This document shows positions 25,390 through 34,661 of a stretch of DNA of 64,000 nt, in pieces. The notes under the pieces are model-generated. The model was not told the origin of the DNA and ran no database searches. It was given only the letters and a program-made list of their open reading frames with translations. Origin of the DNA: Allocoprobacillus sp002160865 (GTDB lineage: Bacteria > Bacillota_I > Bacilli_A > Erysipelotrichales > Coprobacillaceae); assembly GCF_042850985.1 (NCBI RefSeq), contig NZ_AP031415.1, positions 1,116,001-1,180,000 of the forward strand, written 5' to 3'. Within the stretch, counting starts at the first letter, position 1; each line of letters opens with the position of its first letter. Position numbers and translations under genes: made by a program.

Positions 25390-28338
25390 ATGTATTTAAA
25401 AAGAATTGAATTACATGGTTTTAAATCATTTGCAGATAAATCAGTGATTGAATTTCAACCGGGTATTACAGGTATTGTAGGACCTAATGGTTGTGGAAAA
25501 TCGAATATTAGTGATGCTGTAAGATGGGTTTTAGGTGAACAGTCAGTCAAATCACTGCGTGGGTCTAATATGTCCGATGTTATTTTTAATGGCAGTGAAG
25601 ATCGTAAGGCTCAAAATGTTGCTGAAGTGACACTGGTTTTTGATAATGAAGATCGTTTCATGAATGTGGATTATAATGAAGTGGAGTTGACAAGACGTTT
25701 ATATCGTCAAAATAATGAAGCAGAATATTTAATCAATAAAGAACCATGTCGTTTAAAGGATATAGTTGACTTGATTATGGATACGGGCTTAGGACGAGAT
25801 TCACTTTCGATTATTTCACAGGGAAACATTTCAACTTTTGCTGATAGTAAGCCTGAAGAAAGACGTGGGATGTTTGAGGAAGCAGCGGGAGTTGCCAAGT
25901 ATAAAAAAAGAAAATTGGAATCAATTAGAAAGCTGGAAAGAACAAAGGATAACTTAGATCGTGTTGAGGATATCTGCCTGGAGTTAGAAAAGCAGCTTTC
26001 ACCTTTAAAACGTCAAAAGGAAAAAGCAGAAATTTATGTAGATTTAAAAAATCAGTTACAATCTGTTGAAGTCAGTGTACTGGTGAAGGGAATTGAAAGT
26101 TTATCAACGTCATTAAAAGATTTAAATCAGTCATTAGATTTATTAGATAAAGAGAAAGTAACGATTGAAGGGCAAATTTTAATCAATGAACAACAAAATG
26201 AGAGTTTAAAGAAAAAGATGTTTGATTTAGATCAGGAAGTGAATGCCTTGCAGGGTAAACTTTTAACGGCTATGAATAATGTAAATCAGCTGGAAACACA
26301 AAAAGTAGAAATTGATGCTAATCGTAAACATATTTTAGAAACAACGAATAAAGAAGATTTACAGGCACGTATAGAACAATTAAAAGCGATTTTACAGGAT
26401 GCGATTAGTGAATACAATGACCGTGTTCATCGCTATAATGAAACCAAAGAAGAAAAGATGACATTGGAAGCAGCACAGGAAAAAAATCGAGCCCAAATGA
26501 ATAATTTAAGACAGAGTATTGAAAATTTAAATCTTCAATTACATAATGATCGTCATCGTAAGGAACAGCTTGTGGATCAGATTGAAAATAAAACGGGTTA
26601 TAGCTATGGTGTTCGTTCAATCATCAAAGCAAAGGATTCATTGCAGGGCATTGTTGGTGTTTTGGGTGATTTATTAGCAACAGATTCAAAATATGAAACA
26701 GCCTTATCTGTTGCCTTAGGGAGTGCTGTTCAATTTGTTGTCACTAAGCAAGATGAGGATGCCAGAAATGCGATTCGTTTTTTAAAGAATAATAAATCTG
26801 GTCGTGCCACTTTTCTTCCTATCACAACAATGAAAGAAAGACATTTGCGTGAAGAACATTTATTGGTTTGTCAAAATACAAAAGGTTTTTTAGGCGTTAT
26901 GAGTGATTTTGTCAAATATCCTCAAGAGATACAACGTATTGTTGATAATCAGTTAGGACATGTCATTGTGGCAGATACATTGGATCATGCTTCTCTGTTG
27001 TCAAAAGCAACATTTGCCAGATATAAAGTCGTGACTTTAGATGGCGAAGTGATTAATGTTGGTGGATCACTGACAGGAGGAAGTTTGAAACAGTCAACGT
27101 CTTTATTGACAAGTAAACGTGAATTAGAATTGCTGGCAGAAAAGATTCGTCAAAGTGAAAAAGATATGACTCAAAAGAAAGCCAAACTCAATGAATTAGA
27201 TAATCTGGCAAGAGAAATCTCACATAATCTGCTTCAAAAACAAATGTCATTTGCAAAATTGGAACTTGTTGTCACAAACAAGAAAAGTGAACTGCAGATT
27301 GCAAAAAGTGAGTATGAAAGTTTAACTCATCAAAGTGTTGAATTGTCAGAGATGGAAAAAGGAACAGAAGATAATCATTTACTACAGGAATTAAATGAAG
27401 CAAAAAAGATACGAGATCGTTTAACGGAAAGTATTCAAGCTAAGCGTGAATTGCGTATGAGTTTTGTTAATGAAAATGATCAGCTGGAAGATGCTTTAAA
27501 GATGACACGCGCTCATTTAAGAGAAATACAGGCTGATATGACACAAAAGCAAGTGGATAAAGCTAAACAGGAAACAGAATTGAACAATCATTTACAACGT
27601 TTAAATGAAGAATATAAGATGACTTTTGAATTTGCTAAGGAAGAATATTCACAGGAAGTCAATATGCAAAAGGCTAAAGAGGAAGTTCGTCTATTAAGAC
27701 ATCAGATTGAATCATTGGGACATGTGAATTTACAGGCTATAGAAGATTATCAGGAAGTTTCAACACGTTATGAAACATTAAATCATCAGCGTTTAGATTT
27801 GATTCACGCTCAAGATAGTATTTTAAAAGCTATTGATGAAATGGATGAGATTATGATTTCACGTTTTAGTGAAACTTTTGAAAAAATCAACCATGAATTT
27901 AATATTGTTTTTAGAAATTTATTTGGTGGTGGAAAAGCCAAGTTAAAATATAGTGATCCAGACAATATCTTAGAAACAGGGGTTGATATTGATGTTCAGC
28001 CACCGGGTAAAGCTGTTCAAAATATTACCTTGTTTTCAGGAGGAGAAAAGGCATTGATTGCAATTTCCTGTCTGTTTGCGATTTTACGTGTCAGACCGGT
28101 TCCAATGTGTATTTTAGATGAGGTGGAAGCTGCTTTGGATGTTGCAAACGTAGAACGTTTTGCAAAATATTTAAGAGAATTTTCGGGACAGACACAATTT
28201 ATTGTTGTTACTCATCGTGAAGGAACAATGGAAGAATGTGATCTTTTATATGGGGCAACAATGCAACAAAAAGGTGTGACAAAATTAGTGAGTGTTAAAT
28301 TAAAAGATGCAATTGATTTAGCACAAAATGCATCATAA
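25390..28338 (+). CDS. smc: Chromosome segregation ATPase SMC (short arms)
   Basis: A 982-residue condensin ATPase. N-terminal head: YLKRIELHGFKSFADK, Walker A GPNGCGKSN. Hinge about residues 410-560 (GVLGDLLATDSKYETALSVALGSAVQFVV; ITTMKER; GGSLTGGS). C-terminal head: signature FSGGEKALIAI and Walker B CILDEVEAALD. Bacterial SMC is usually about 1150-1190 residues. Both heads and the hinge look complete, so the missing 200 residues come from the two coiled-coil arms, roughly 100 from each. Symmetric loss suggests a genuinely shorter arm rather than damage. It starts the segregation/SRP block; SD AAAGGA. Confidence 0.95.
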   Translation: MYLKRIELHGFKSFADKSVIEFQPGITGIVGPNGCGKSNISDAVRWVLGEQSVKSLRGSNMSDVIFNGSEDRKAQNVAEVTLVFDNEDRFMNVDYNEVELTRRLYRQNNEAEYLINKEPCRLKDIVDLIMDTGLGRDSLSIISQGNISTFADSKPEERRGMFEEAAGVAKYKKRKLESIRKLERTKDNLDRVEDICLELEKQLSPLKRQKEKAEIYVDLKNQLQSVEVSVLVKGIESLSTSLKDLNQSLDLLDKEKVTIEGQILINEQQNESLKKKMFDLDQEVNALQGKLLTAMNNVNQLETQKVEIDANRKHILETTNKEDLQARIEQLKAILQDAISEYNDRVHRYNETKEEKMTLEAAQEKNRAQMNNLRQSIENLNLQLHNDRHRKEQLVDQIENKTGYSYGVRSIIKAKDSLQGIVGVLGDLLATDSKYETALSVALGSAVQFVVTKQDEDARNAIRFLKNNKSGRATFLPITTMKERHLREEHLLVCQNTKGFLGVMSDFVKYPQEIQRIVDNQLGHVIVADTLDHASLLSKATFARYKVVTLDGEVINVGGSLTGGSLKQSTSLLTSKRELELLAEKIRQSEKDMTQKKAKLNELDNLAREISHNLLQKQMSFAKLELVVTNKKSELQIAKSEYESLTHQSVELSEMEKGTEDNHLLQELNEAKKIRDRLTESIQAKRELRMSFVNENDQLEDALKMTRAHLREIQADMTQKQVDKAKQETELNNHLQRLNEEYKMTFEFAKEEYSQEVNMQKAKEEVRLLRHQIESLGHVNLQAIEDYQEVSTRYETLNHQRLDLIHAQDSILKAIDEMDEIMISRFSETFEKINHEFNIVFRNLFGGGKAKLKYSDPDNILETGVDIDVQPPGKAVQNITLFSGGEKALIAISCLFAILRVRPVPMCILDEVEAALDVANVERFAKYLREFSGQTQFIVVTHREGTMEECDLLYGATMQQKGVTKLVSVKLKDAIDLAQNAS

Positions 28339-28343
28339 AAATA

Positions 28344-28384
28344 TTGACATATCATCAAGAAGTGTTATCTTAATGATATGTCAA
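28344..28384 (+). promoter_or_regulatory. ftsY operon promoter within a 12-bp perfect inverted repeat
   Basis: TTGACATATCAT (28344-28355), 17-base gap, ATGATATGTCAA (28373-28384). The left arm contains the -35 TTGACA; a -10-like TATCTT (28366-28371) lies in the gap at 16-bp spacing, and the right arm covers the start point. This is operator-like geometry, but as RNA it could also fold only in transcripts coming from smc. The repeat and promoter match are seen directly; repression is inferred. Confidence 0.65.
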
Positions 28385-28404
28385 TCAACTTGAGGAGGAT
28401 GTCT

Positions 28405-29385
28405 ATGGGTTTTTTTAGTAAAATTAAAGAAACATTAGTGGGAAAGTCTGCCAAGCAAAATGATAAATATGTTGCTGGTTTAGATAAATCAAATACATCT
28501 TTTTCTTCAAAAATCAATGAATTAGCAGCACGTTATCGTGAAATTGATGATGATTATTTTGAAGAACTTGAAAATATTTTGATTATGAGTGATGTTGGTG
28601 TCAACATGGTGATGACAATTGTTGATGAAATCAAAAAGGAAGTACGTTTACAGAATATAAGGGATCCTAAGGAGATTAATGAAATTATTATTGATAAAAT
28701 GTTTGTCATTTATGCTAATGATTCTTATATGACAACAAAGATTAATTATGATTCTGAGGATTTAACAGTGATTTTAATGATTGGAGTCAATGGTGCTGGT
28801 AAGACAACAACAATAGCAAAACTGGCTCATATGATGTTGAATGAAGGCAAAACGGTTATGGTTGCAGCTGGTGATACATTCAGAGCTGGAGCGATTGATC
28901 AGCTGGATGTCTGGGCCAAACGTTTAGGAATTGAATGTGTCAAAGGAAAAGAGGGTGGTGATCCATCTTCGGTTGTCTTTGATGCTTTAAAACGGGCTAA
29001 AGAAAAAAATGTCGATGTTCTTATTTGTGATACAGCAGGACGTTTACAAAATAAAGTCAACTTAATGAATGAATTAGAAAAGATGAACCGTATCATTAAA
29101 CGTGTTGTTCCTCAAGGACCACAGGAAACGTTATTGGTTATTGATGCCACAACAGGTCAAAATGGTGTTTCACAGGCACAGGAATTCTCTAAAATTACGA
29201 ATATTACTGGTCTTGTTTTGACAAAGATGGATGGAACAGCCAAAGGAGGTATTGTTTTATCTATTAAAGATGCTTTGAATATTCCTGTTAAATTTGTTGG
29301 ACTTGGAGAACAAATGGATGATTTACAGGAATTTGATCTTGAACAATATATTTATGGTTTATGCAAAGGATTATTGGAGAAATAA
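28405..29385 (+). CDS. ftsY: Signal recognition particle receptor FtsY
   Basis: A 326-residue SRP GTPase receptor that docks the Ffh-ribosome complex at the membrane. The N domain (residues 1-105) leads to the G domain with G1 GVNGAGKTTTIAKLA, DTFRAGAIDQLDVW, G3 CDTAGR, TKMDGTAKGGI and closing GLGEQMDDLQEFD. The acidic A domain of E. coli FtsY is absent, as usual in Firmicutes; a short MGFFSKIKETL amphipathic N-terminus can bind membrane. The start at 28405 follows GAGGAGGATGTCT; an in-frame ATG at 28378 lies in the palindrome and is rejected. Confidence 0.96.
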   Translation: MGFFSKIKETLVGKSAKQNDKYVAGLDKSNTSFSSKINELAARYREIDDDYFEELENILIMSDVGVNMVMTIVDEIKKEVRLQNIRDPKEINEIIIDKMFVIYANDSYMTTKINYDSEDLTVILMIGVNGAGKTTTIAKLAHMMLNEGKTVMVAAGDTFRAGAIDQLDVWAKRLGIECVKGKEGGDPSSVVFDALKRAKEKNVDVLICDTAGRLQNKVNLMNELEKMNRIIKRVVPQGPQETLLVIDATTGQNGVSQAQEFSKITNITGLVLTKMDGTAKGGIVLSIKDALNIPVKFVGLGEQMDDLQEFDLEQYIYGLCKGLLEK

Positions 29386-29386
29386 G

Positions 29387-29710
29387 ATGACTGTGGATTT
29401 AGAAAAAACACAACGTGTGAATTTGTTAATGGATTGTTATGAAGATTTGTTGACGGATAAGCAAAGGCAATATTTGTCTTTGTATTATGAAGAAGATTTG
29501 TCTTTATCAGAAATCGCTGATGATTTTCATGTTTCTCGTAATGCTGTTTATGATCAATTGAAACGTGCAGTAAAAAGTTTAGAAGAATATGAAGCAAAAC
29601 TTCATTTGATGGAGAAACATTTACAACGTATGGCTTTGATTGAAAAGATTGAAAATCAACAAATAGGTAGTGAGTTGCAGGGTTATTTAGAAATGTTGAA
29701 GAAAATATAG
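29387..29710 (+). CDS. ylxM: SRP-associated HTH protein YlxM (UPF0122)
   Basis: A 107-residue helix-turn-helix protein resembling sigma-70 region 4: LMDCYEDLLTDKQRQYLSLYYEEDLSLSEIADDFHVSRNAVYDQLKRA. The family always sits between ftsY and ffh in Firmicutes, and in streptococci it modulates SRP GTPase activity. The start at 29387 is one base after the ftsY stop, with GGAGA upstream; longer in-frame starts overlap ftsY by over 90 bases and are unlikely. Confidence 0.92.
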   Translation: MTVDLEKTQRVNLLMDCYEDLLTDKQRQYLSLYYEEDLSLSEIADDFHVSRNAVYDQLKRAVKSLEEYEAKLHLMEKHLQRMALIEKIENQQIGSELQGYLEMLKKI

Positions 29711-29721
29711 GAGGATGAATT

Positions 29722-31113
29722 ATGGCTTTTGAATCTCTTTCAGAAAGATTGCAGGAGAGCTTAAAAAAGATTAGAGGACAGGCGACTTTAACAGAAGAAA
29801 ACATGGATGAAATGCTTCGAGAAATTCGTTTGGCATTACTTGAAGCAGATGTTAACTTTCAGGTTGTTAAAGAGTTTATTGCTAATACAAAAGAAAAGGC
29901 TTTAGGACAAGATGTACTGGGGTCATTAAAACCGGGACAGGTTGTTGTTAAAATTGTTCATGATGAACTGGTAGAATTATTAGGGACTACTGTTAGTGAA
30001 TTGGATTTATCTTCTAAGCCTACTGTCATTATGATGGTTGGTTTACAAGGTTCAGGGAAAACAACAACATCTGGAAAAATCGCTAAATTACTGGCTCAAA
30101 AATATAGTAAAAATCCATTGCTGGTAGCTGCGGATATTTATCGTCCTGCAGCAGTAGATCAGTTAAAAACACTAGGAGAACAGCTAGATATTTCAGTGTT
30201 TGAAAAAGGAACTGATGTCAAAGCTGAACAAATCGTGAGTGAAGCTATGACATATGCTTCACAAAATCATCATGATGTGATTTTGATCGATACAGCAGGA
30301 CGTTTACATATTGATGAACCTTTGATGAATGAATTACAAAATATTAAAGATATTGTTCATCCTAATGAAATTTTATTGGTTGTCGATGCTTTAACAGGAC
30401 AGGATATTGTCAATGTTGCCCAATCATTCCATGATCATTTACAAATTACAGGGGCAGTTTTAACAAAATTAGATGGGGATTCTCGTGGTGGAGGTGCCTT
30501 ATCTATTCGTCATATTACACATGTTCCTATTAAATTTATTGGGACAGGTGAAAAGTTAGATGCGATTGATTTGTTCTATCCTGATCGTATGGCTGATCGT
30601 ATTTTGGGTATGGGGGATGTTGTTTCATTAGTTGAAAAAGTTCAAGATGTTTATGATGAAAAAGAAACAATGAAAACTTTTGAACGTATGAAACGTGGAA
30701 CATTTGGCTTGGATGATATGCTTGAACAGATGCATCAAGTTCGTAAATTAGGACCTTTATCAGGTATTTTAAAGATGATTCCTGGAATGCCTAAAATGCC
30801 ACAGATCAATGATGAAGATACTGATAAAAAGTTAAAAATGACAGAATCTATCATTTATTCGATGACGTTGGAAGAAAGACGTGATCCTTCTATTTTAAAT
30901 GCCAAACGTAAAGAAAGAATTGCGAAAGGATGTGGAAGAAGCGTTGCAGATATCAATCGTCTTTTAAAGCAATTTGAAGCTTCTAAACAGATGATGAAAC
31001 AAATGGGTAATCTTGATCCAACAACAGGGTTACCTACGCAAAAGCCACAAAAACGTGCACCTATCAATCCTAATCGTAAAAAAGAAAGACATAAGAAGAA
31101 AAAGAAAAGATAG
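29722..31113 (+). CDS. ffh: Signal recognition particle protein Ffh
   Basis: A 463-residue SRP54. N domain to about residue 90; G domain with GLQGSGKTTTSGKIA, AADIYRPAAVDQL, DTAGRLHID, TKLDGDSRGGGALS and FIGTGEKLD. The Met-rich M domain (about 325-440) binds 4.5S RNA and signal peptides, followed by a strongly basic tail. It targets nascent membrane and secreted proteins to FtsY. SD TAGGAGGATGAATT. It terminates the ftsY-ylxM-ffh operon; no 4.5S RNA gene is seen in the window. Confidence 0.97.
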   Translation: MAFESLSERLQESLKKIRGQATLTEENMDEMLREIRLALLEADVNFQVVKEFIANTKEKALGQDVLGSLKPGQVVVKIVHDELVELLGTTVSELDLSSKPTVIMMVGLQGSGKTTTSGKIAKLLAQKYSKNPLLVAADIYRPAAVDQLKTLGEQLDISVFEKGTDVKAEQIVSEAMTYASQNHHDVILIDTAGRLHIDEPLMNELQNIKDIVHPNEILLVVDALTGQDIVNVAQSFHDHLQITGAVLTKLDGDSRGGGALSIRHITHVPIKFIGTGEKLDAIDLFYPDRMADRILGMGDVVSLVEKVQDVYDEKETMKTFERMKRGTFGLDDMLEQMHQVRKLGPLSGILKMIPGMPKMPQINDEDTDKKLKMTESIIYSMTLEERRDPSILNAKRKERIAKGCGRSVADINRLLKQFEASKQMMKQMGNLDPTTGLPTQKPQKRAPINPNRKKERHKKKKKR

Positions 31114-31115
31114 TC

Positions 31116-31152
31116 AAAAAGACTTATTGATGTTATAATCAATAAGTCTTTT
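31116..31152 (+). terminator. ffh operon terminator
   Basis: AAAAAGACTTATTGAT ... ATCAATAAGTCTTTT, about 15-bp stem, six-base loop. Confidence 0.85.
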
Positions 31153-31189
31153 ATATAAATATGAATTTTGGAAATGGAGAATGTTTATC

Positions 31190-33508
31190 ATGGAACAAAA
31201 GCGAGAATATGGTTTAACCCAGCAGGAGGTTTTCGAGCGTCAGCAAGCGGGTGCTGTTAATCAGCAACAAAAAACGATCAGTAAGAGTTATGCACAGATT
31301 TTTCGTGAAAATATATGTACATTATTTAATTTATTAAATGTTTTGATTGCGATTGCTTTAGCCCTTGTTGGAGCATGGTCAAATCTGGTTTTTATTGTTA
31401 TTATTATTACGAATGTCTGTATTGGTATTATTCAGGAAATTCATGCTAAAAAACTGGTTGATGAATTATCGTTATTAATGATTCCTCATGTCAAAGTCTT
31501 AAGAGATCAAAAACAACAGACTATTGATGTCAACGAAATTGTTATGGATGATGTGATGGTTTTAGAGGCAGGAGATCAGATTTGTTGTGACAGTGTTGTG
31601 ATTGATGGTGAGATTGAAGCCAATGAATCTTTATTGACAGGAGAATCTGATGCTATTCATAAAACAAAAGAAAGCAGTCTGCTTTCAGGAAGTAGTGTTA
31701 TTAGTGGAAAATGTTATGCTCAAGTGATTCATGTTGGGGATGATAATTATACATCACGTTTAACAAATGAAGTCAAAAAGGCAAAGGAATTACAATCAGA
31801 GTTATTAAACTCAATGCGAAAAGTTACAAAAGTGACAAGCTTTATGATTGTCCCTTTAGGTATTATTTTGTTTTTAGAAGCTTATTTTTTAAGACATGAT
31901 CTTTTATCAGAAGCCGTTATTAGTTCTTCAGCAGGATTGCTAGGAATGTTACCGAAAGGTCTTGTCTTATTAATGAGTGTTAGTTTAGCAGCTGGGGTTA
32001 CTAAACTGGCAAAACAAAAAATATTGATTCAAGATATTTATTCTTTAGAAACATTGGCTCATGTCGATACTTTATGTTTGGATAAGACAGGGACAATTAC
32101 TAATGGAAAAATGAAAGTTGAAAAAGTAGAGAATTTATCTACTCAACCTTCTCAACAATTTTTAGATTATTTTGGTTCTTATTTGCATTATAGTGATGAT
32201 AATAATGCAACATATCAGGCGATATGTGAAGATTTCACATTGAATGACCATCATCTGCCAAGTCAGAAAGTTGCCTTTTCTTCACAGAGAAAATGGAGTG
32301 CTATGACTTTTGAGGGTTTTGGAAGCATTGTCATGGGAGCGCCAGAACGTTTGATGAAAGAATTACCTGCTTCTTTAATGCAGCAAATTGAATCTGGAAA
32401 ACGTGTTATTATTATTGCTTATACTCAAAATATTGTTGATGCTAAAAAAACATTACCAGAAGTAACACCTATATTGGCGATTATTTTAACAGACATGATT
32501 CGTAAAGATGTAGAAAAAACATTAGCGTACTTTGATAGTCAAGGGGTTGATGTTAAAATCATTTCAGGAGATCATGTTTTGGCCGTTTCTAAAATTGCTC
32601 AAATGGCTGGGTTAAAAAATTATGATCGTTATATTGATATGAGTGAATATCAAAACGGACAAAGTCATATGGATGAATTGGTCAACCAATATTCTGTCTT
32701 TGGACGTGTGACACCTCAACAAAAGAAATGGCTGGTAGAAGCTTTAAAAAGACAGGGACATACTGTCGCAATGACAGGTGATGGTGTCAATGATATGTTG
32801 GCTTTAAAAGAAGCGGACTGTAGTATTGCGATTGCTGAAGGAAGTGAAGCAGTCAAACAGTTATCACAGATTGTTTTATTGAATTCAGAATTTTCATGTT
32901 TACCTCATGTTGTTTTAGAAGGACGTCGTGTTGTTAATAACTTAACAAGAGTTGCAAGTGTTTTCTTTATTAAAACCATATATTCTATTATTTTAACGAT
33001 TGCCTGTGCTATCTGTAATATTCCATTTCCATTTATTCCTATTCAGATTACTTTGATTGACTTTGCTATTGAAGCTTATCCATCATTTTTAACATTATTA
33101 GAGCCTCAAACACACAAAATCAAAGGAAAATTTTTACCAACAGTTTTTAAAAATACAATTCCTCATGCTTCAGGTGTTTTATTGTGTTTCCTATTAATTT
33201 ATACAGGACGTCCACTTTTCCATATTCCAATGGAACAAAGTGTAACAATGATGTATCTGGCACTGGCATGTATAAGTATGCAGGCAGTCATTGTCAGCAG
33301 TTTTCCAATGAATAAATTACGTCTGTTTGTCTGTGTGACAATGGTTTTAGGATTTATCTTGGCAATTATCTTGTTCCATCAGTTATTACATTTAACAATG
33401 TTGACATATGCTCAAATGATTTTAACAATCATCATTACATGTATTGGTCTATTATTTAAAGAAGTTGTAAGATATATCATTTCGCTAAAAACAAAAGATG
33501 TTAAGTAA
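31190..33508 (+). CDS. P-type cation-transporting ATPase (CtpE-like)
   Basis: A 772-residue ion pump. Actuator TGES (150-153), phosphorylated D298 in CLDKTGTITNGK, and hinge AMTGDGVNDMLALKEADCSIA. Eight to ten membrane helices; the fourth reads SSAGLLGMLPKGLVLLMS, close to the GMxPxGLVLL motif of CtpE-type Ca2+ ATPases. No N-terminal metal-binding domain, so not a CPx heavy-metal pump. The start at 31190 (9 bases from GGAGA) is preferred over ATG 31181, which touches the SD. It interrupts the usual ffh-rpsP adjacency. Ion specificity is not certain. Confidence 0.9.
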   Translation: MEQKREYGLTQQEVFERQQAGAVNQQQKTISKSYAQIFRENICTLFNLLNVLIAIALALVGAWSNLVFIVIIITNVCIGIIQEIHAKKLVDELSLLMIPHVKVLRDQKQQTIDVNEIVMDDVMVLEAGDQICCDSVVIDGEIEANESLLTGESDAIHKTKESSLLSGSSVISGKCYAQVIHVGDDNYTSRLTNEVKKAKELQSELLNSMRKVTKVTSFMIVPLGIILFLEAYFLRHDLLSEAVISSSAGLLGMLPKGLVLLMSVSLAAGVTKLAKQKILIQDIYSLETLAHVDTLCLDKTGTITNGKMKVEKVENLSTQPSQQFLDYFGSYLHYSDDNNATYQAICEDFTLNDHHLPSQKVAFSSQRKWSAMTFEGFGSIVMGAPERLMKELPASLMQQIESGKRVIIIAYTQNIVDAKKTLPEVTPILAIILTDMIRKDVEKTLAYFDSQGVDVKIISGDHVLAVSKIAQMAGLKNYDRYIDMSEYQNGQSHMDELVNQYSVFGRVTPQQKKWLVEALKRQGHTVAMTGDGVNDMLALKEADCSIAIAEGSEAVKQLSQIVLLNSEFSCLPHVVLEGRRVVNNLTRVASVFFIKTIYSIILTIACAICNIPFPFIPIQITLIDFAIEAYPSFLTLLEPQTHKIKGKFLPTVFKNTIPHASGVLLCFLLIYTGRPLFHIPMEQSVTMMYLALACISMQAVIVSSFPMNKLRLFVCVTMVLGFILAIILFHQLLHLTMLTYAQMILTIIITCIGLLFKEVVRYIISLKTKDVK

Positions 33509-33514
33509 AAATAC

Positions 33515-33542
33515 TTGACAGATGATTTATATGTGTTATACT
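33515..33542 (+). promoter_or_regulatory. rpsP operon promoter
   Basis: TTGACA (33515-33520), 16-bp spacer, TATACT (33537-33542). Confidence 0.85.
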
Positions 33543-33576
33543 AGGAAAGCAAAATCAATAAATGGAGGAAAATTTA

Positions 33577-33849
33577 ATGGCAGTAAAAATTAGATTAAAA
33601 AGAATGGGTGCAAAAAAATCACCATTTTATAGAATTGTAGCAGCTGATTCAAGAATGCCTAGAGATGGACGTTTCTTAGAACAATTAGGAACTTATGATC
33701 CTAGACAAAATCCAGCAGTTGTCACAATTAAAGAAGAAGAAACTTTAGCTTGGTTAAGCAAAGGTGCTCAACCATCTGATACTGTAAGAAACTTATTAAG
33801 CCAAAAAGGTATTATGAAAAAATTTGCTGATTTAAAAGCAAAAAAATAA
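33577..33849 (+). CDS. rpsP: 30S ribosomal protein S16
   Basis: A 90-residue protein with the family's fixed start AVKIRLKRMGAKKSPFYRIVAADSR and the RDGRFLEQLGTYDP motif. It is needed for 30S assembly. The start at 33577 has GGAGG 8-9 bases upstream; an earlier ATG at 33562 falls before the SD. It is first in the rpsP-khpA-rimM-trmD run. Confidence 0.98.
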   Translation: MAVKIRLKRMGAKKSPFYRIVAADSRMPRDGRFLEQLGTYDPRQNPAVVTIKEEETLAWLSKGAQPSDTVRNLLSQKGIMKKFADLKAKK

Positions 33850-33863
33850 GCTGGTGATAAAAA

Positions 33864-34115
33864 GTGGATTACGTCAAAACTTTACAGGATCTTGCAAGAG
33901 AACTTGTTGTTGAAAAAGATAAATTGGAAGTCAGACAGATGCCTTCATTAGATGAAGATACAATTGTATTATATGTCTATGCTTCAAAGAGTGATATTGC
34001 AAGACTTATTGGTAGAAAAGGTATGATGGCTAATTCTATACGTCAATTTATGTCAGTAAGTGGACGTTTAAATCATCAAAAATTAGACATCAAATTTGAA
34101 TCTTATGGAGAATAG
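33864..34115 (+). CDS. khpA: KH-domain RNA-binding protein KhpA (YlqC)
   Basis: An 83-residue single KH type II protein with the GxxG loop in ARLIGRKGMMANSIRQF. It pairs with KhpB/Jag to bind small RNAs and cell-division mRNAs in Firmicutes. The start is GTG at 33864 with only a weak GGTG SD, so translation may depend on readthrough from rpsP 14 bases upstream. A terminator hairpin begins inside its stop region. Confidence 0.93.
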   Translation: MDYVKTLQDLARELVVEKDKLEVRQMPSLDEDTIVLYVYASKSDIARLIGRKGMMANSIRQFMSVSGRLNHQKLDIKFESYGE

Positions 34116-34139
34116 ATGTGGTTGGCACATCTATTTTTT
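34112..34139 (+). terminator. Internal terminator between khpA and rimM
   Basis: ATAGATGTG-GTTGG-CACATCTAT stem followed by TTTTT, between two co-directional genes 42 bases apart. rimM has its own strong SD just after; readthrough or a promoter within this gap must serve rimM-trmD. Confidence 0.75.
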
Positions 34140-34157
34140 ATATCAGGGAGGCTCATT

Positions 34158-34661
34158 ATGGATCAAGTGATTGTGGGTAAAATTGTCAATACACATGGTA
34201 TTAAAGGAGAATTAAAAGTGAAATCTTCAACGGATTTTGTGGCTGAAAGATTTGCGAGAGGAGCTCAGCTTTTTATTGATTATCAGGGACAAAAGATGGA
34301 AATGACTGTAGCTTCATATCGCATTCATAAAGGACATATTCTTGTGACTTTTGAAGGTTATCGTGACATTAATTTAGTTGAAAAGTATAAGGGATGTTTA
34401 CTTTATGCGATGAAGGATGAAAGTCTGTTGGACGAAGATGAATATTATATTAGTGATATTATTGGATGCGAAGTCTATAATGATGGAAAATATATTGGGA
34501 AAGTTCAAGATGTTCAATTATATGATCATCATGATATTTTAGTTGTACAAGGTCAACAAAAAATCATGATTCCTTATGTGGATGCTTTTATAACAAATGA
34601 AGATATTGAACATCAACGTATCGATGTTCATTTGATTGAAGGTTTCTATGATGAAGATTGA
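34158..34661 (+). CDS. rimM: 16S rRNA processing protein RimM
   Basis: A 167-residue late 30S assembly factor: N-terminal RimM beta-barrel (VIVGKIVNTHGIKGELKVKS) and C-terminal PRC-barrel (YYISDIIGCEVYNDGKYIGKVQDV). It binds S19 and matures the 30S head. The start at 34158 follows GGGAGG. It overlaps trmD by 11 bases. Confidence 0.96.
   Translation: MDQVIVGKIVNTHGIKGELKVKSSTDFVAERFARGAQLFIDYQGQKMEMTVASYRIHKGHILVTFEGYRDINLVEKYKGCLLYAMKDESLLDEDEYYISDIIGCEVYNDGKYIGKVQDVQLYDHHDILVVQGQQKIMIPYVDAFITNEDIEHQRIDVHLIEGFYDED

Noticed and set aside
29352..29804. A 150-codon antisense frame across ylxM and the start of ffh.
   Set aside because: Both genes on the plus strand are well-conserved; the antisense translation is low-complexity Ser/Asn/His and lacks a ribosome site.
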